A stretch of 40,512 nt of DNA from Streptomyces sp. SID9727 (GTDB taxonomy: Bacteria; Actinomycetota; Actinomycetes; Streptomycetales; Streptomycetaceae), in assembly GCF_010550605.1 (NCBI RefSeq), contig NZ_JAAGNI010000402.1:1-40512 (forward strand), written 5' to 3'. A program made the position numbers and the translations under genes. A model generated the notes under the pieces. The model did no database searches. It was not told the origin of the DNA and was given only the letters and a program-made list of their open reading frames with translations. Positions 16,961-25,040 of this stretch are shown piece by piece. Each line of letters opens with the position of its first letter. The first letter of the stretch is position 1.

Positions 16961-18520
16961 ATGAATTCCACTGACGCGCTTCGCCGTACCCTGATCTGGG
17001 CGGCAGGCGGCCCGGGAGCACCGGAGCTCTCCCGGCTCACCGAGGACGACCTCCTGTTCGCGCTGAACAAGCACCGGCTGGAATCGCGATTCCTGCACCA
17101 GGCGCGTGAGGACGGGGTGTCCCTGCCGGCCGGCCTGGCGGACCGGCTGGCCAAGCGGCAGAGCGAGTGCCTCGACCTCATCGAGAGGAAGGCGGAGCTG
17201 TACGCGCGGCTCCGCGACGCGATGCGGGAGATCGACCCCGACGGCGGCGTGGCGCCCGTGAAGGGGTTCGGCCTCTACGCGCTCACGGGTGAGGAACGGC
17301 ACATCCGGTTCAGCGTGGACCTCGACGTCCTGGGGAGCGACCCGGCCGAGGTCGCCCGGGCCGCGATGTCCGTCAACGACGTGGGGTACCACCACCACGG
17401 TGAGGACCACCCCTACGTCTTCGCGCACATGCGGGAGATCGAGGTGCATACCCGCTACCTCGTCACCGGCTTCCGGAAGGGCGAGCAGGCCGGCACGTAC
17501 GACGTGTCCGCCGGCGCGCCGGTCATGCAGATCGAGAATCCGTTCTCGGTGTCCGCCATCGACTACCCCGCCCTGGCCGCCAACCTCGTGGACAGCCCGC
17601 TGGGGCCCGTGCCCAGGGCCGAGTTCGCGCTGCTCATCAGGTGTGCGCACATCTATGTCGGGTTCGCGATGGACCCCCACCCGCTCCCGGTCGCCACCGT
17701 CCGGCTCGACGAGCTCGCCCAGGTGCGGGACCTGATCGCGCTCGATGCCTTCAGCGCTGCGGAGTTCCAGAAGCTGGCCGACGACTTCGACGCCGACCTG
17801 GTGGTGTCGTTCGCCCGGACTCTCTGCCGCGAGCTGCTCGGGGCCGACCCGTTCGAGGAGGCGGGCAAGGACGCGGACGTCCGCCCGGTCGCCCATGACT
17901 GGTTCCCGCAGAACCTGTGGTGGGACGGGTCCGGGGCCGGCTTCCCGGTGCTGCTCAACTGGTCGCCGATGGACCTGGTGGCGCGGGACGAGGACCAGCC
18001 GGACTTCATCCACGCGCTCGGTCCCGCCCCGGTCGCCACGGGGCCGGACGGGGCGGCGCGGGTGACGTTCCTCGCCGCCGGGCCGGACGAGTCGTCCCGG
18101 TACTTCTGGCACGAGTTCCATGGCGGCATCGGGCAGATCACAGCCGAGATCACGCTCTCCGACACGGGCATCCGCACCGCGGTCACCCTGCCGGCCACAC
18201 CGGAGGACCAGATGTCGATGGTCGGCGTCGCCTCCAGGGACTCGCGGGTGGAGCTGTTCTTCAAGCCGCGGGAGGGCGAATCGGAGTTCTCCGACTACTC
18301 CTTCACCAAGCTGCCCGCCGGTTCGGCCGGCGGCGAGGGCCGTGTCTCGGGCGAGACCCACGTACTGACCGTGGACCTGCCGTGGGCCGCGTTCGGTCTG
18401 GAACAGCGCCCCGCCCCCGGCACGAAGGTCCAGCTCCTGCTGCGCGCCCGGCAGCAGCGCCGCCCCTGGAACGAGATCCCGGGCGGGATCGTCGCCCCGC
18501 TGCTGGTCTCCTGCTCGTAG
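16961..18520 (+). CDS. Nucleotidyltransferase-like protein (PF14907 type) with C-terminal beta-sandwich-like region
   Basis: 519 residues from ATG 16961 (GAGGAGA upstream). The N-terminal ~300 residues resemble the nucleotidyltransferase_5 family found in natural-product and capsule clusters: FVxKGFGLY-like PVKGFGLYALTG, then the putative metal-binding pair in FSVDLDVLG, and HTRYLV further on. The C-terminal ~220 residues (from about DWFPQNLWWDG) are of a different kind, beta-rich with LTVDLPWAAFGL and PGTKVQLLLRAR, which recalls CBM9/DOMON-type carbohydrate-binding modules; this part is a weaker call. The family is thought to nucleotidylate or phospho-modify sugars or peptides. It lies between the exporter genes and the glycosyltransferase gene. 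Confidence 0.68.
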   Translation: MNSTDALRRTLIWAAGGPGAPELSRLTEDDLLFALNKHRLESRFLHQAREDGVSLPAGLADRLAKRQSECLDLIERKAELYARLRDAMREIDPDGGVAPVKGFGLYALTGEERHIRFSVDLDVLGSDPAEVARAAMSVNDVGYHHHGEDHPYVFAHMREIEVHTRYLVTGFRKGEQAGTYDVSAGAPVMQIENPFSVSAIDYPALAANLVDSPLGPVPRAEFALLIRCAHIYVGFAMDPHPLPVATVRLDELAQVRDLIALDAFSAAEFQKLADDFDADLVVSFARTLCRELLGADPFEEAGKDADVRPVAHDWFPQNLWWDGSGAGFPVLLNWSPMDLVARDEDQPDFIHALGPAPVATGPDGAARVTFLAAGPDESSRYFWHEFHGGIGQITAEITLSDTGIRTAVTLPATPEDQMSMVGVASRDSRVELFFKPREGESEFSDYSFTKLPAGSAGGEGRVSGETHVLTVDLPWAAFGLEQRPAPGTKVQLLLRARQQRRPWNEIPGGIVAPLLVSCS

Positions 18521-18537
18521 GAATGAGGACACCGACC

Positions 18538-19836
18538 ATGACCGGAAACCCATCGGACGCGCCGCTCCGGATCCTGCCGTCCCGGACCGACATCACCGCG
18601 ATGGTGATCAGCAGCATCGCCCTCGTCCAGGACGAGTTCGCGCAGACCGCTGCCCTCGACTACTGGGACATGTCCGCCGCCGAGCACCATCAGGTGGTGT
18701 CCTGTCTGAGAGCCGCGGCACAGGCCGACGGGGCCGGCGAGCTCCTCGGTGCCCTGGACGCGGCGCTCGGCGGGCCTCTTCGGCCGGGCCCGGCCCGGAG
18801 ACTCGCCGAACTGACCGAGCCGGGCATCGCGCTCGGCTGCGACACCCGAAGCACCGACGGCCCCCCGGAACGGCGGCAGGCGTGGCGCGCCCTCGCCCTG
18901 CAGGCGGTCCGTGCCGACGCGGCCAGCCGGCTCTACACGCACCTCGGCGAAAGCCCGGCCCAGGTGGCACCGGTCGCGGCGGCCGACGTGCCCGCACCCG
19001 GGCCCGTCGCGTCCGGAGCCGGCCGGCCGACCGTCACGGTCGTCATCCCCTTCCGTGACAGGTCGGCGGACCGGAGCCGCCTCCGGAACCTGCTGGCCTG
19101 CCTGTCCGCCTTGGGCGACCAGTCCCTGCCGCGGGAGGAATACCGCGTCGTCGTCGTGGAAGCCGACTCCGAACCACGGCACGCGGAGCTGATCCGGCCA
19201 CGCGCCGACCACTACCTGCACCTGCCGTGCGACGGCCACTTCAACAAGTCCTGGGCCGTGAACGCCGGAGTGGTCCAGGCCGGTGGCGACGCCGAGATCA
19301 TCTGCGTCCACGATGCCGACATCCTGGTCGGCCACGACTTCCTGGAGCGGAACGTCACCAGGTTCCGCTCCCCCGGCCACCAGGCGCACTGGCCGTTCCG
19401 TGACCCGCTGTGCATGGACCCGGCATCCACGGACCTGGCGATCACTCGGCGCTGCGTCGAGGGAGCCCGGGACATCCCGTTGGGCATCATCGGCGGCGTC
19501 CGTCTCAGGCAGCCCCCCGGGCACTGCGTCTGGGTGCGGAGCAGCACCTTCCACCGTGTGGGCGGGCTGGACGAGCGGTTCGAGGGCTGGGGCGGGGAGG
19601 ATCTGGACTTCGCGTTCCGCCTCAACGTCGTCGTACCGGTCGACCGGTTCGACGACGTGCTGCTCCACATGTTCCACCCCCGCCCGCAGATCACGCAGAA
19701 CGGTCAGCGGTTCTACGCCGGACGCACCTTGCTGACCTGGAGCCCGTCCGGCCCGATCGGGCAGCTGGGCGGGCCTGCGGGCTCCGTCGACGACGACCTC
19801 GCCGGAATCATGCAACTGCCGGTGGGCGGCGCCTGA
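18538..19836 (+). CDS. GT2-family glycosyltransferase
   Basis: 432 residues from ATG 18538, preferred over ATG 18523 because GAGGA sits eight bases upstream. Residues 1-160 are an unassigned alpha-helical region. From about 166 a GT-A fold begins (VTVVIPFRDRSADRSRL), with NKSWAVNAGV, the nucleotide-sugar DxD-like motif VHDADIL (about 258) and the galactosyltransferase-type acceptor motif FEGWGGEDLDFAFR (about 350). No membrane segment, so cytoplasmic. This resembles GT2/GT27-like enzymes, including those that glycosylate peptides or polyketides. As the last gene of the operon it would attach the sugar made by the ThiG-like/HAD pair. Confidence 0.83.
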   Translation: MTGNPSDAPLRILPSRTDITAMVISSIALVQDEFAQTAALDYWDMSAAEHHQVVSCLRAAAQADGAGELLGALDAALGGPLRPGPARRLAELTEPGIALGCDTRSTDGPPERRQAWRALALQAVRADAASRLYTHLGESPAQVAPVAAADVPAPGPVASGAGRPTVTVVIPFRDRSADRSRLRNLLACLSALGDQSLPREEYRVVVVEADSEPRHAELIRPRADHYLHLPCDGHFNKSWAVNAGVVQAGGDAEIICVHDADILVGHDFLERNVTRFRSPGHQAHWPFRDPLCMDPASTDLAITRRCVEGARDIPLGIIGGVRLRQPPGHCVWVRSSTFHRVGGLDERFEGWGGEDLDFAFRLNVVVPVDRFDDVLLHMFHPRPQITQNGQRFYAGRTLLTWSPSGPIGQLGGPAGSVDDDLAGIMQLPVGGA

Positions 19837-19881
19837 ACGCGCCGGGCCACCGCCCGCCGGGCCGGTGCTGCAGCGGGTGAC

Positions 19882-19916
19882 GACGGGGTGCGGCGGCCTC
19901 TGCTCCGCACCCCGTC
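19882..19916. terminator. Bidirectional terminator between the glycosyltransferase and pyrC
   Basis: GACGGGGTGCGG (19882-19893) pairs with CCGCACCCCGTC (19905-19916) over an 11-nt loop. It lies between the convergent ends of the thiosugar-like operon and the pyrimidine operon. Confidence 0.78.
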
Positions 19917-19935
19917 CCCTGCTCCCTGCCCCCGC

Positions 19936-21279
19936 TCAAGCGCGTGGGCTGAGCAGGCGGTCCCGGTCCGCGGTCACGAGGCCGTGCACAGCCGTGGCGA
20001 CCACCCGGTGCCGGAAGCGCAGGGCGGCGAACGGGGTGTTACGGGAGAGGCTCTCGCCCTTGGACGCGTCGACCTGCCAGTCGGCGTGCGGGTCGACCAG
20101 GGTGAAGGTGGCGGGTTCGCCCGCGCGCAGCGGGCGGCCCGCGGTGGCTTCGATGCCGCCGATGACGGCGGGCCGGTGCGCCATGAGGGCGGCGACCAGC
20201 GCCCAGTCGGGCTCGCCGCCGTCCCCCAGGACCTCGGCGACCACGGCGAGCGCGGTCTCCAGCCCGATCATGCCGAACGGGGCGTGGCACCAGTCGGCGG
20301 CCTTGCGATGGGCGGGGTGCGGGGCGTGGTCCGTCGCGATCGCGTCGATCGTTCCGTCGCGAAGGCCCTGGTGGAGGGCGGCGACGTCCCGCGCGGTGCG
20401 CAGTGGGGGGTTCACCTTGTAGACGGTGTCGCCGCCGGCGGCGCGGGTGTCGTCGAGCAGCAGGTGATGGGGCGTGACCTCGGCGGTGACCGGCCAGCCG
20501 CGCTGCTTCGCCCACCGGACGATCTCGACCGTCCCGGCGGTCGACACGTGGCAGACGTGCAGCCGGGCGCCGGTCTCACCGGCAAGGACCGCGTCGCGGG
20601 CCACGATGGTCTCCTCCGCCACGCCCGGCCAGGGTGGCAGGCCGGTGCGCTCGGCGGCGGGGCCGGCGTTGATCTGTCCCTCGCGGGCGAGGTCGCCGCA
20701 CTGCGCGTGCTGGGCGACGACCGTGCCGGCGCGGGCGCTCTCGACGAGGGCGGCGCGCAGCAGGGCGGCGTCGTCCACGCAGCGGCCGTCGTCGGAGAAC
20801 ATCCGGGCACCGGCGAGGGCCATGGCGGTGAGGGGTGCCGGGACCCGGCCCGCCAGGTCCAGGGTGATGGCTCCCACCGGGTGGACCCGGCAGGAACCGA
20901 CGCGCTCCCCGGTGCCGGCGATGTGCGCGACGCGCTCGGGCGCATCGGTGACCGGTCGGCAGTTGGCCATCGCGAAGACGTCGGAGTAGCCCCCGGCCGC
21001 CGCGGCGCGGGTGCCCGAGGCGATGGTCTCGCTGTCCTCGCCGCCGGGTTCCCTGAGGTGGGTGTGCAGGTCGACGAAGGCGGGCAGCATCACCAGCCCG
21101 GTGGCGTCGATCCGACGGGCGGCCTCACCGCTCCGTCCGGTGGCGCCGATGCCCGCGATGCGGCCCTCGCGTACGAGGACCTCGGTGGGCTCGCCGCCCA
21201 GGACGCGTACGCCGTGCAGGAGCGCCGTGCCGAGCGCGCCGCGGTGCCGGGCCACGGCGGGGACGTTCACGGTGGTCAT
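19936..21279 (-). CDS. pyrC: Dihydroorotase (type I, class of PyrC/AllB)
   Basis: 447 residues from ATG 21279, which overlaps the pyrK stop by ATGA. Amidohydrolase fold with all dihydroorotase marks: DLHTHLREPG (metal ligands and substrate Arg), GGYSDVFAMANCRPVTD (substrate Asn), HVCHVST, EVTPHHLLL, YKVNPPLR and the catalytic DHAPH. It interconverts N-carbamoyl-aspartate and dihydroorotate in the cytoplasm. It is the last gene of the pyrD-led operon. The organism must have its own housekeeping pyr genes elsewhere, since pyrB and carAB are absent here, so this is a second copy with a dedicated role. Confidence 0.88.
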   Translation of the reverse strand: MTTVNVPAVARHRGALGTALLHGVRVLGGEPTEVLVREGRIAGIGATGRSGEAARRIDATGLVMLPAFVDLHTHLREPGGEDSETIASGTRAAAAGGYSDVFAMANCRPVTDAPERVAHIAGTGERVGSCRVHPVGAITLDLAGRVPAPLTAMALAGARMFSDDGRCVDDAALLRAALVESARAGTVVAQHAQCGDLAREGQINAGPAAERTGLPPWPGVAEETIVARDAVLAGETGARLHVCHVSTAGTVEIVRWAKQRGWPVTAEVTPHHLLLDDTRAAGGDTVYKVNPPLRTARDVAALHQGLRDGTIDAIATDHAPHPAHRKAADWCHAPFGMIGLETALAVVAEVLGDGGEPDWALVAALMAHRPAVIGGIEATAGRPLRAGEPATFTLVDPHADWQVDASKGESLSRNTPFAALRFRHRVVATAVHGLVTADRDRLLSPRA

Positions 21280-22175
21280 CGGCGGCCCTCCGAGCGGTCG
21301 AGCCGGAAGACGGGGCCGTCCTTGCAGATCAGAGGGGACTCCTCCGGCCCGCCGCGGGTGCCGGTGGCGCAGCCGTGGCAGTAGCCGAGGCCGCAGGCCA
21401 TGTGGGCTTCGAGCGACACCTGGACGTCGGCGTTCCACCTGGTGCCGAGGTCCCGGCACAGGTGGGCCAGGCGCTCGGATCCGCAGGTCATGATCTGCTG
21501 CGGCGGCTCGGCGTCCAGGTCGGTGGTCAGGCGCTCGCGCAGGGCTTCGACGGCGCTGGTGCCGGCGACGTCGGTGACCTCGTAGAGCGCCGCGGCGCCG
21601 CATTCGCGGTACAGCTGCCCGCCGATCACCGTCTGCTCGTCCCGGCCGCTGGCGACCGCGACGACGTCGGTGCCGGTCCCTGACAGCTCCTGGGCGACGG
21701 TGGTCAGCGAGCAGGTGCCGATGCCACGGCCGACCAGCAGCACCTTCCCCGCGTCCGGCGCGAGCTGGAAGCCCTGGCCCAGCGGGCCGACGACGAGCAT
21801 GCGCTCGCCCGGCCGGAAGGCGCGCAGCGCGCGGGTGCCGGCGCCCACGACGCCGTAGATGATCTCGATGGTGCCGGCCTCGGTGTCCCGGCGGTAGACG
21901 GCCATCGGCCGCGGCAGCGCCGGGCCGGGTTCGCCTTCGCGGACGGCCGTGAGCATGACGAACTGTCCGGCCCGGGTCAGCCGCGCGATGCTCGGCGCCT
22001 CAAGGCGCAGATAGTGGTAGCGGTCCGAGAGCAACCGGTGCTCCAGCACCTTCGCCCGGTGCCAGGTGGGCCTCGGCCGGGTACTGCGCTCCGGGCGGAT
22101 CGGCGTGAGGACCTCACGGACCGTCCCCGTCCCGGCCGTCGTGGCCGCCTTGCGTACCGGCGCTGCGGTGCTCAC
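21276..22175 (-). CDS. pyrK: Dihydroorotate dehydrogenase electron-transfer subunit
   Basis: 299 residues from GTG 22175 (GGAGGA upstream; overlaps the hydrolase stop by GTGA). FAD-binding RPMAVYR, NAD-binding GRGIGTCSLTTVA and a C-terminal 2Fe-2S cluster with CGLGYCHGC and a fourth Cys in ICKDGPVF. This is PyrK, the partner of class 1B PyrD that lets the enzyme use NAD. About 45 extra residues precede the usual start. Its presence in the same operon as pyrD means the dehydrogenase can run with NAD(H) in either direction. Confidence 0.86.
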   Translation of the reverse strand: MSTAAPVRKAATTAGTGTVREVLTPIRPERSTRPRPTWHRAKVLEHRLLSDRYHYLRLEAPSIARLTRAGQFVMLTAVREGEPGPALPRPMAVYRRDTEAGTIEIIYGVVGAGTRALRAFRPGERMLVVGPLGQGFQLAPDAGKVLLVGRGIGTCSLTTVAQELSGTGTDVVAVASGRDEQTVIGGQLYRECGAAALYEVTDVAGTSAVEALRERLTTDLDAEPPQQIMTCGSERLAHLCRDLGTRWNADVQVSLEAHMACGLGYCHGCATGTRGGPEESPLICKDGPVFRLDRSEGRR

Positions 22176-23476
22176 GCCCGGTCCTCCTTCTCGTCGCGGC
22201 GGTCGAACTGCCGGTCGAGCGCGAGCAGGCTCGCGGCCAGCACCTCGGTTCCGACCGCCAGTTCGTCGGTGCTGGTCCACTCCACGGGGCTGTGGCTGAT
22301 GCCGTCCCGGCTCGGCACGAAGATCATGCCGGTGGGGACCACGTGGTTGACCATCTGTGAGTCGTGGCTGGCGCCGCTGGGCAGGACGCGGTAGTCGACG
22401 CCCAGCCCGGCGCAGGTACGGGCGATCGTGTCGCGCAGCCAGCCGGGCAGGATGACGGGTGAGGCGTCGGCGAGGGTGCGCGCGGCGAACTTCACGCCGC
22501 GGTGCGTACAGGCCGCCTGCGCCCGTTCGACGATCTCCGCGGCCGCGAAGCGCTGGCGGTCGCTGTCCACGTCGCGGACGTCGACGTACAACTGGACCCG
22601 GCCGGCGATGGTCGTGATCGATCCGGGCAACGCCTCCATGCGGCCGACGGTCGCCCGAGTGCCCCGGTGCCGGGTGTCGTTGGCGATCGACTCGATGAGC
22701 AGCACGATCTCCGCGGCAGCGGTCATCGCGTCGGCCCGCAGGTGCATCGGCGTGCCGCCGGTGTGCGAGGCGCGGCCGGTGATGTCCAGCAGCAGCCGGG
22801 TGCTGCCGGAGATCAGGTCGACCACCCCGACCGGGATGCCGGTCGATTCCAGGACGCCCCCCTGCTCGATGTGGAGTTCGAGGAAGGCCGCCCAGTCCTC
22901 GGGCCTCCACCGCGCTTCGGCCACCTGCTCGGGTGGGAAGCCGACCGACCGCATGGCCTCGGCCAGGGTGGTGCCGTGGGCGTCGCGCTTGGCGTCCAGG
23001 TCCTCGGGCTCGGTGAGCCCGGCGATGATCCTGCTGCCGGTGCACGCCTGGCCGAAGCGCGCGCCCTCCTCGGCGGCGAACGCCACGAACCGGATCGGGT
23101 GGGCGTGCCGGGTGTCCCGCTCCGCGTACATCCGGGCGGTCTCCATCGCGGCGACCACGCCGGCGATGCCGTCGAATCCTCCGGCGTTCGGCACGCTGTC
23201 CAGGTGCGATCCGGTTCCCAGGGCGGGGAGTCCGGCCGTGTCGCCGGCCCGCTCGGCGATGGTGTTGCCGGCCGCGTCGGTCCACACCGTCAGGCCGAGA
23301 GCGCGCATCTCGCGGGCGAACACCTCGTGGGCCCGCCGCTCCAGCGGGGTGTAGGCGAGCCGGGTGACACCCGGCCCCGCTCCCGGCTCGGACAGCTCGG
23401 CGAAACCGTCGAGCAGGGTCTGCAGGCGCTGCGGGTCCGCGCTGAGCGGGGCGGCGTCGATGGTGGGCGTACTCAT
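22172..23476 (-). CDS. N-carbamoyl-L-amino-acid hydrolase / allantoate amidohydrolase family (M20)
   Basis: 434 residues from ATG 23476 (ATGA overlap with the PRT gene). Zn-binding motifs of the hydantoinase/carbamoylase branch of M20: GTGSHLDSVPNAGGFDG, FAAEEGARFG, LELHIEQG, and the substrate-binding Arg/His region VPSRDGISHSP. Family members cleave the carbamoyl group of N-carbamoyl amino acids, beta-ureidopropionate or allantoate. Placed between pyrD/pyrK and pyrC, the obvious substrate is N-carbamoyl-aspartate: orotate would be reduced, opened and cleaved to aspartate, CO2 and ammonia, as in known orotate-degrading bacteria. A different carbamoyl amino acid is possible. Confidence 0.84.
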   Translation of the reverse strand: MSTPTIDAAPLSADPQRLQTLLDGFAELSEPGAGPGVTRLAYTPLERRAHEVFAREMRALGLTVWTDAAGNTIAERAGDTAGLPALGTGSHLDSVPNAGGFDGIAGVVAAMETARMYAERDTRHAHPIRFVAFAAEEGARFGQACTGSRIIAGLTEPEDLDAKRDAHGTTLAEAMRSVGFPPEQVAEARWRPEDWAAFLELHIEQGGVLESTGIPVGVVDLISGSTRLLLDITGRASHTGGTPMHLRADAMTAAAEIVLLIESIANDTRHRGTRATVGRMEALPGSITTIAGRVQLYVDVRDVDSDRQRFAAAEIVERAQAACTHRGVKFAARTLADASPVILPGWLRDTIARTCAGLGVDYRVLPSGASHDSQMVNHVVPTGMIFVPSRDGISHSPVEWTSTDELAVGTEVLAASLLALDRQFDRRDEKEDRA

Positions 23477-24087
23477 GCCTCTCCCCCTGTGATGACGTGG
23501 GTGGCGAGAACCGCGCCGTCGTCCGCCTGGAACAGCGCGTGCAACTCGTGGCCCGCGCCGGCGAGTGCGGCACCGGCGCCCCGGCACCCGTCGATGACGG
23601 TGAAGACCCCGGCGGTACGGGCGCCGCGGGCGTGCACCAGCCGCGCGATGCGCGCGGCGCGTGTGCCGGTCGTGGTCACGGGGTCGAGGACGGCGATCTG
23701 TTCGCCGCTGTGGATCTCCCCGCGCAGCCTCGCCGGCCCGTCACCGGCCCCGGCCTCTGCCACGAGGGTGAAGGGCAGACCGGTGTGGAGTGCGACGGCG
23801 GTGGTCAGCGCTGTGCCGACGGGGTCGGCGGTGACCAGGCGGTCGGTGCGGACGGGCAGTTCCTCGGCCATCAGCGCGGCGACCCGGCGCAGGATCGTCG
23901 GCCGGATCTGGAACGCGAAGGGGTCGAGGGTGTCACCCGTCGGGCCGGCGGTTCCGGTGCCGGCCGTGCTCCCGCCCACGAGAGCGGCGGCCAGGATGTC
24001 GGCGCGGAGTTCGGCGCGGCGCCTGGCGGGATCGAGGAAGACCGCCGACACGTCGGTGGCCGCGGCGAGCTCTTGGTCCAGGGTCAT
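23473..24087 (-). CDS. PyrE-like phosphoribosyltransferase with altered PRPP loop
   Basis: 204 residues from ATG 24087 (GGAGCC-type site; ATGA overlap with iclR). A type I phosphoribosyltransferase fold resembling orotate phosphoribosyltransferase: an N-terminal FAFQIRPTILRRV segment, LVTADPVGTALTT, and a PRPP-binding loop IAVLDPVTTTGTRAARI. Normal members have two acidic residues before the TTGT; here the second is Pro (LDPV). Orotate phosphoribosyltransferase activity is plausible given pyrF in the adjacent operon, but the altered loop leaves function open. The gene is coupled to iclR and to the carbamoyl hydrolase. Confidence 0.72.
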   Translation of the reverse strand: MTLDQELAAATDVSAVFLDPARRRAELRADILAAALVGGSTAGTGTAGPTGDTLDPFAFQIRPTILRRVAALMAEELPVRTDRLVTADPVGTALTTAVALHTGLPFTLVAEAGAGDGPARLRGEIHSGEQIAVLDPVTTTGTRAARIARLVHARGARTAGVFTVIDGCRGAGAALAGAGHELHALFQADDGAVLATHVITGGEA

Positions 24088-25040
24088 CGAGGGCTCCTCG
24101 TGGCGGTGCGCGTCGTCCTGGTCCCGGTGGGAGCCGGCTCCTCGGGCGGGCCGCCCCCGGCCCCGTCCGCCTGGGCGGGGTCCCGATCGGCCGCCGCCGG
24201 GGGGCCGGCCGGCTCGGCCGCCGCGTCCCGCCACTCGCCGGTGAAGCCCAGCCCCTCGGAGAGGGCGCGGGCGGCCGTGAGTACGGTCTGTACGGCGGTC
24301 GCGCGGACGAGCGGGTCGCGCATCCGGCCACCGGCGGCGGCGAGGGTCACGCTGGCGGCCGTCGTGCCGGTGGAGGTGAACACCGGGGCGGCCACCGCCC
24401 AGACGCCGCGGTCGAGTTCGTCGTCGCAGACGTCGTATCCACGGGCCCGCACCAGCGCGAGGTGTTCGAGCACCGCCTCGACCGTGGTCGGGGTGTCCGC
24501 GGTGAACGCGGTCAGCGGGCGCTGCCCGACCAGGTCCTGCACGGCCCGTTCGGGCAGATGGGACAGGAGCGACCGGCCGGACGCCGCGGCGTGCAGGGGC
24601 ATCTCCTGCCCGATGCGGACGAACAGCCGCAACGGGTGGCGGCCTTCGGACAGAGCGACGCACACCGCGCGGTCGCCGATGAGTTCGGTGAGGAAGACCG
24701 TCTCCCCGCTGGCCTCGGCCGCGGCGGAGATCGCCGGGTGCGGAGCGAACAGCAGGGCCGACCGGTCGGTGTTCTGATCCGCGAGCCGGCGGGCTTCCTG
24801 GCCGAGGAAGAAGCGCCGGTTGGCCGGAGAGCGGGTGACGAAGTCCTGCTCGGTCAGCGTGGCGAGCACCCGGTGCAGGCTGCCGACCGGGATGTCCAGC
24901 TCCTCGTGCAGCTCCTGCAGCGTGGCGCCCCTGGTCTTCGGCGCGAGGGCTCGCAGCACGTTCAGCGCGCGAATGACAACTTGCACGTTCTGTCTCCAGA
25001 GAGCGGTGGGGCGGGAGGATGTGGCCACCGCCGGGCTCAT
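24084..25040 (-). CDS. IclR-family transcriptional regulator (copy 1)
   Basis: 318 residues from ATG 25040, which overlaps the MFS stop by ATGA. N-terminal winged helix (TLQELHEELDIPVGSLHRVL) and C-terminal IclR effector domain with SGETVFLTELIGDRAVC and GQEMPLHAAASGRSLLS. A shorter start at the GTG of VQVVIRAL would match the start of the second copy at 34736-35629. Long blocks are identical between the two. IclR proteins bind small acids; the neighbouring genes point to orotate, dihydroorotate or carbamoyl-aspartate. The gene lies inside the operon it probably controls through the boxes upstream of pyrD. After the effector domain it carries a Pro/Arg/Ala-rich tail of about 45 residues. Confidence 0.87.
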   Translation of the reverse strand: MSPAVATSSRPTALWRQNVQVVIRALNVLRALAPKTRGATLQELHEELDIPVGSLHRVLATLTEQDFVTRSPANRRFFLGQEARRLADQNTDRSALLFAPHPAISAAAEASGETVFLTELIGDRAVCVALSEGRHPLRLFVRIGQEMPLHAAASGRSLLSHLPERAVQDLVGQRPLTAFTADTPTTVEAVLEHLALVRARGYDVCDDELDRGVWAVAAPVFTSTGTTAASVTLAAAGGRMRDPLVRATAVQTVLTAARALSEGLGFTGEWRDAAAEPAGPPAAADRDPAQADGAGGGPPEEPAPTGTRTTRTATRSPR

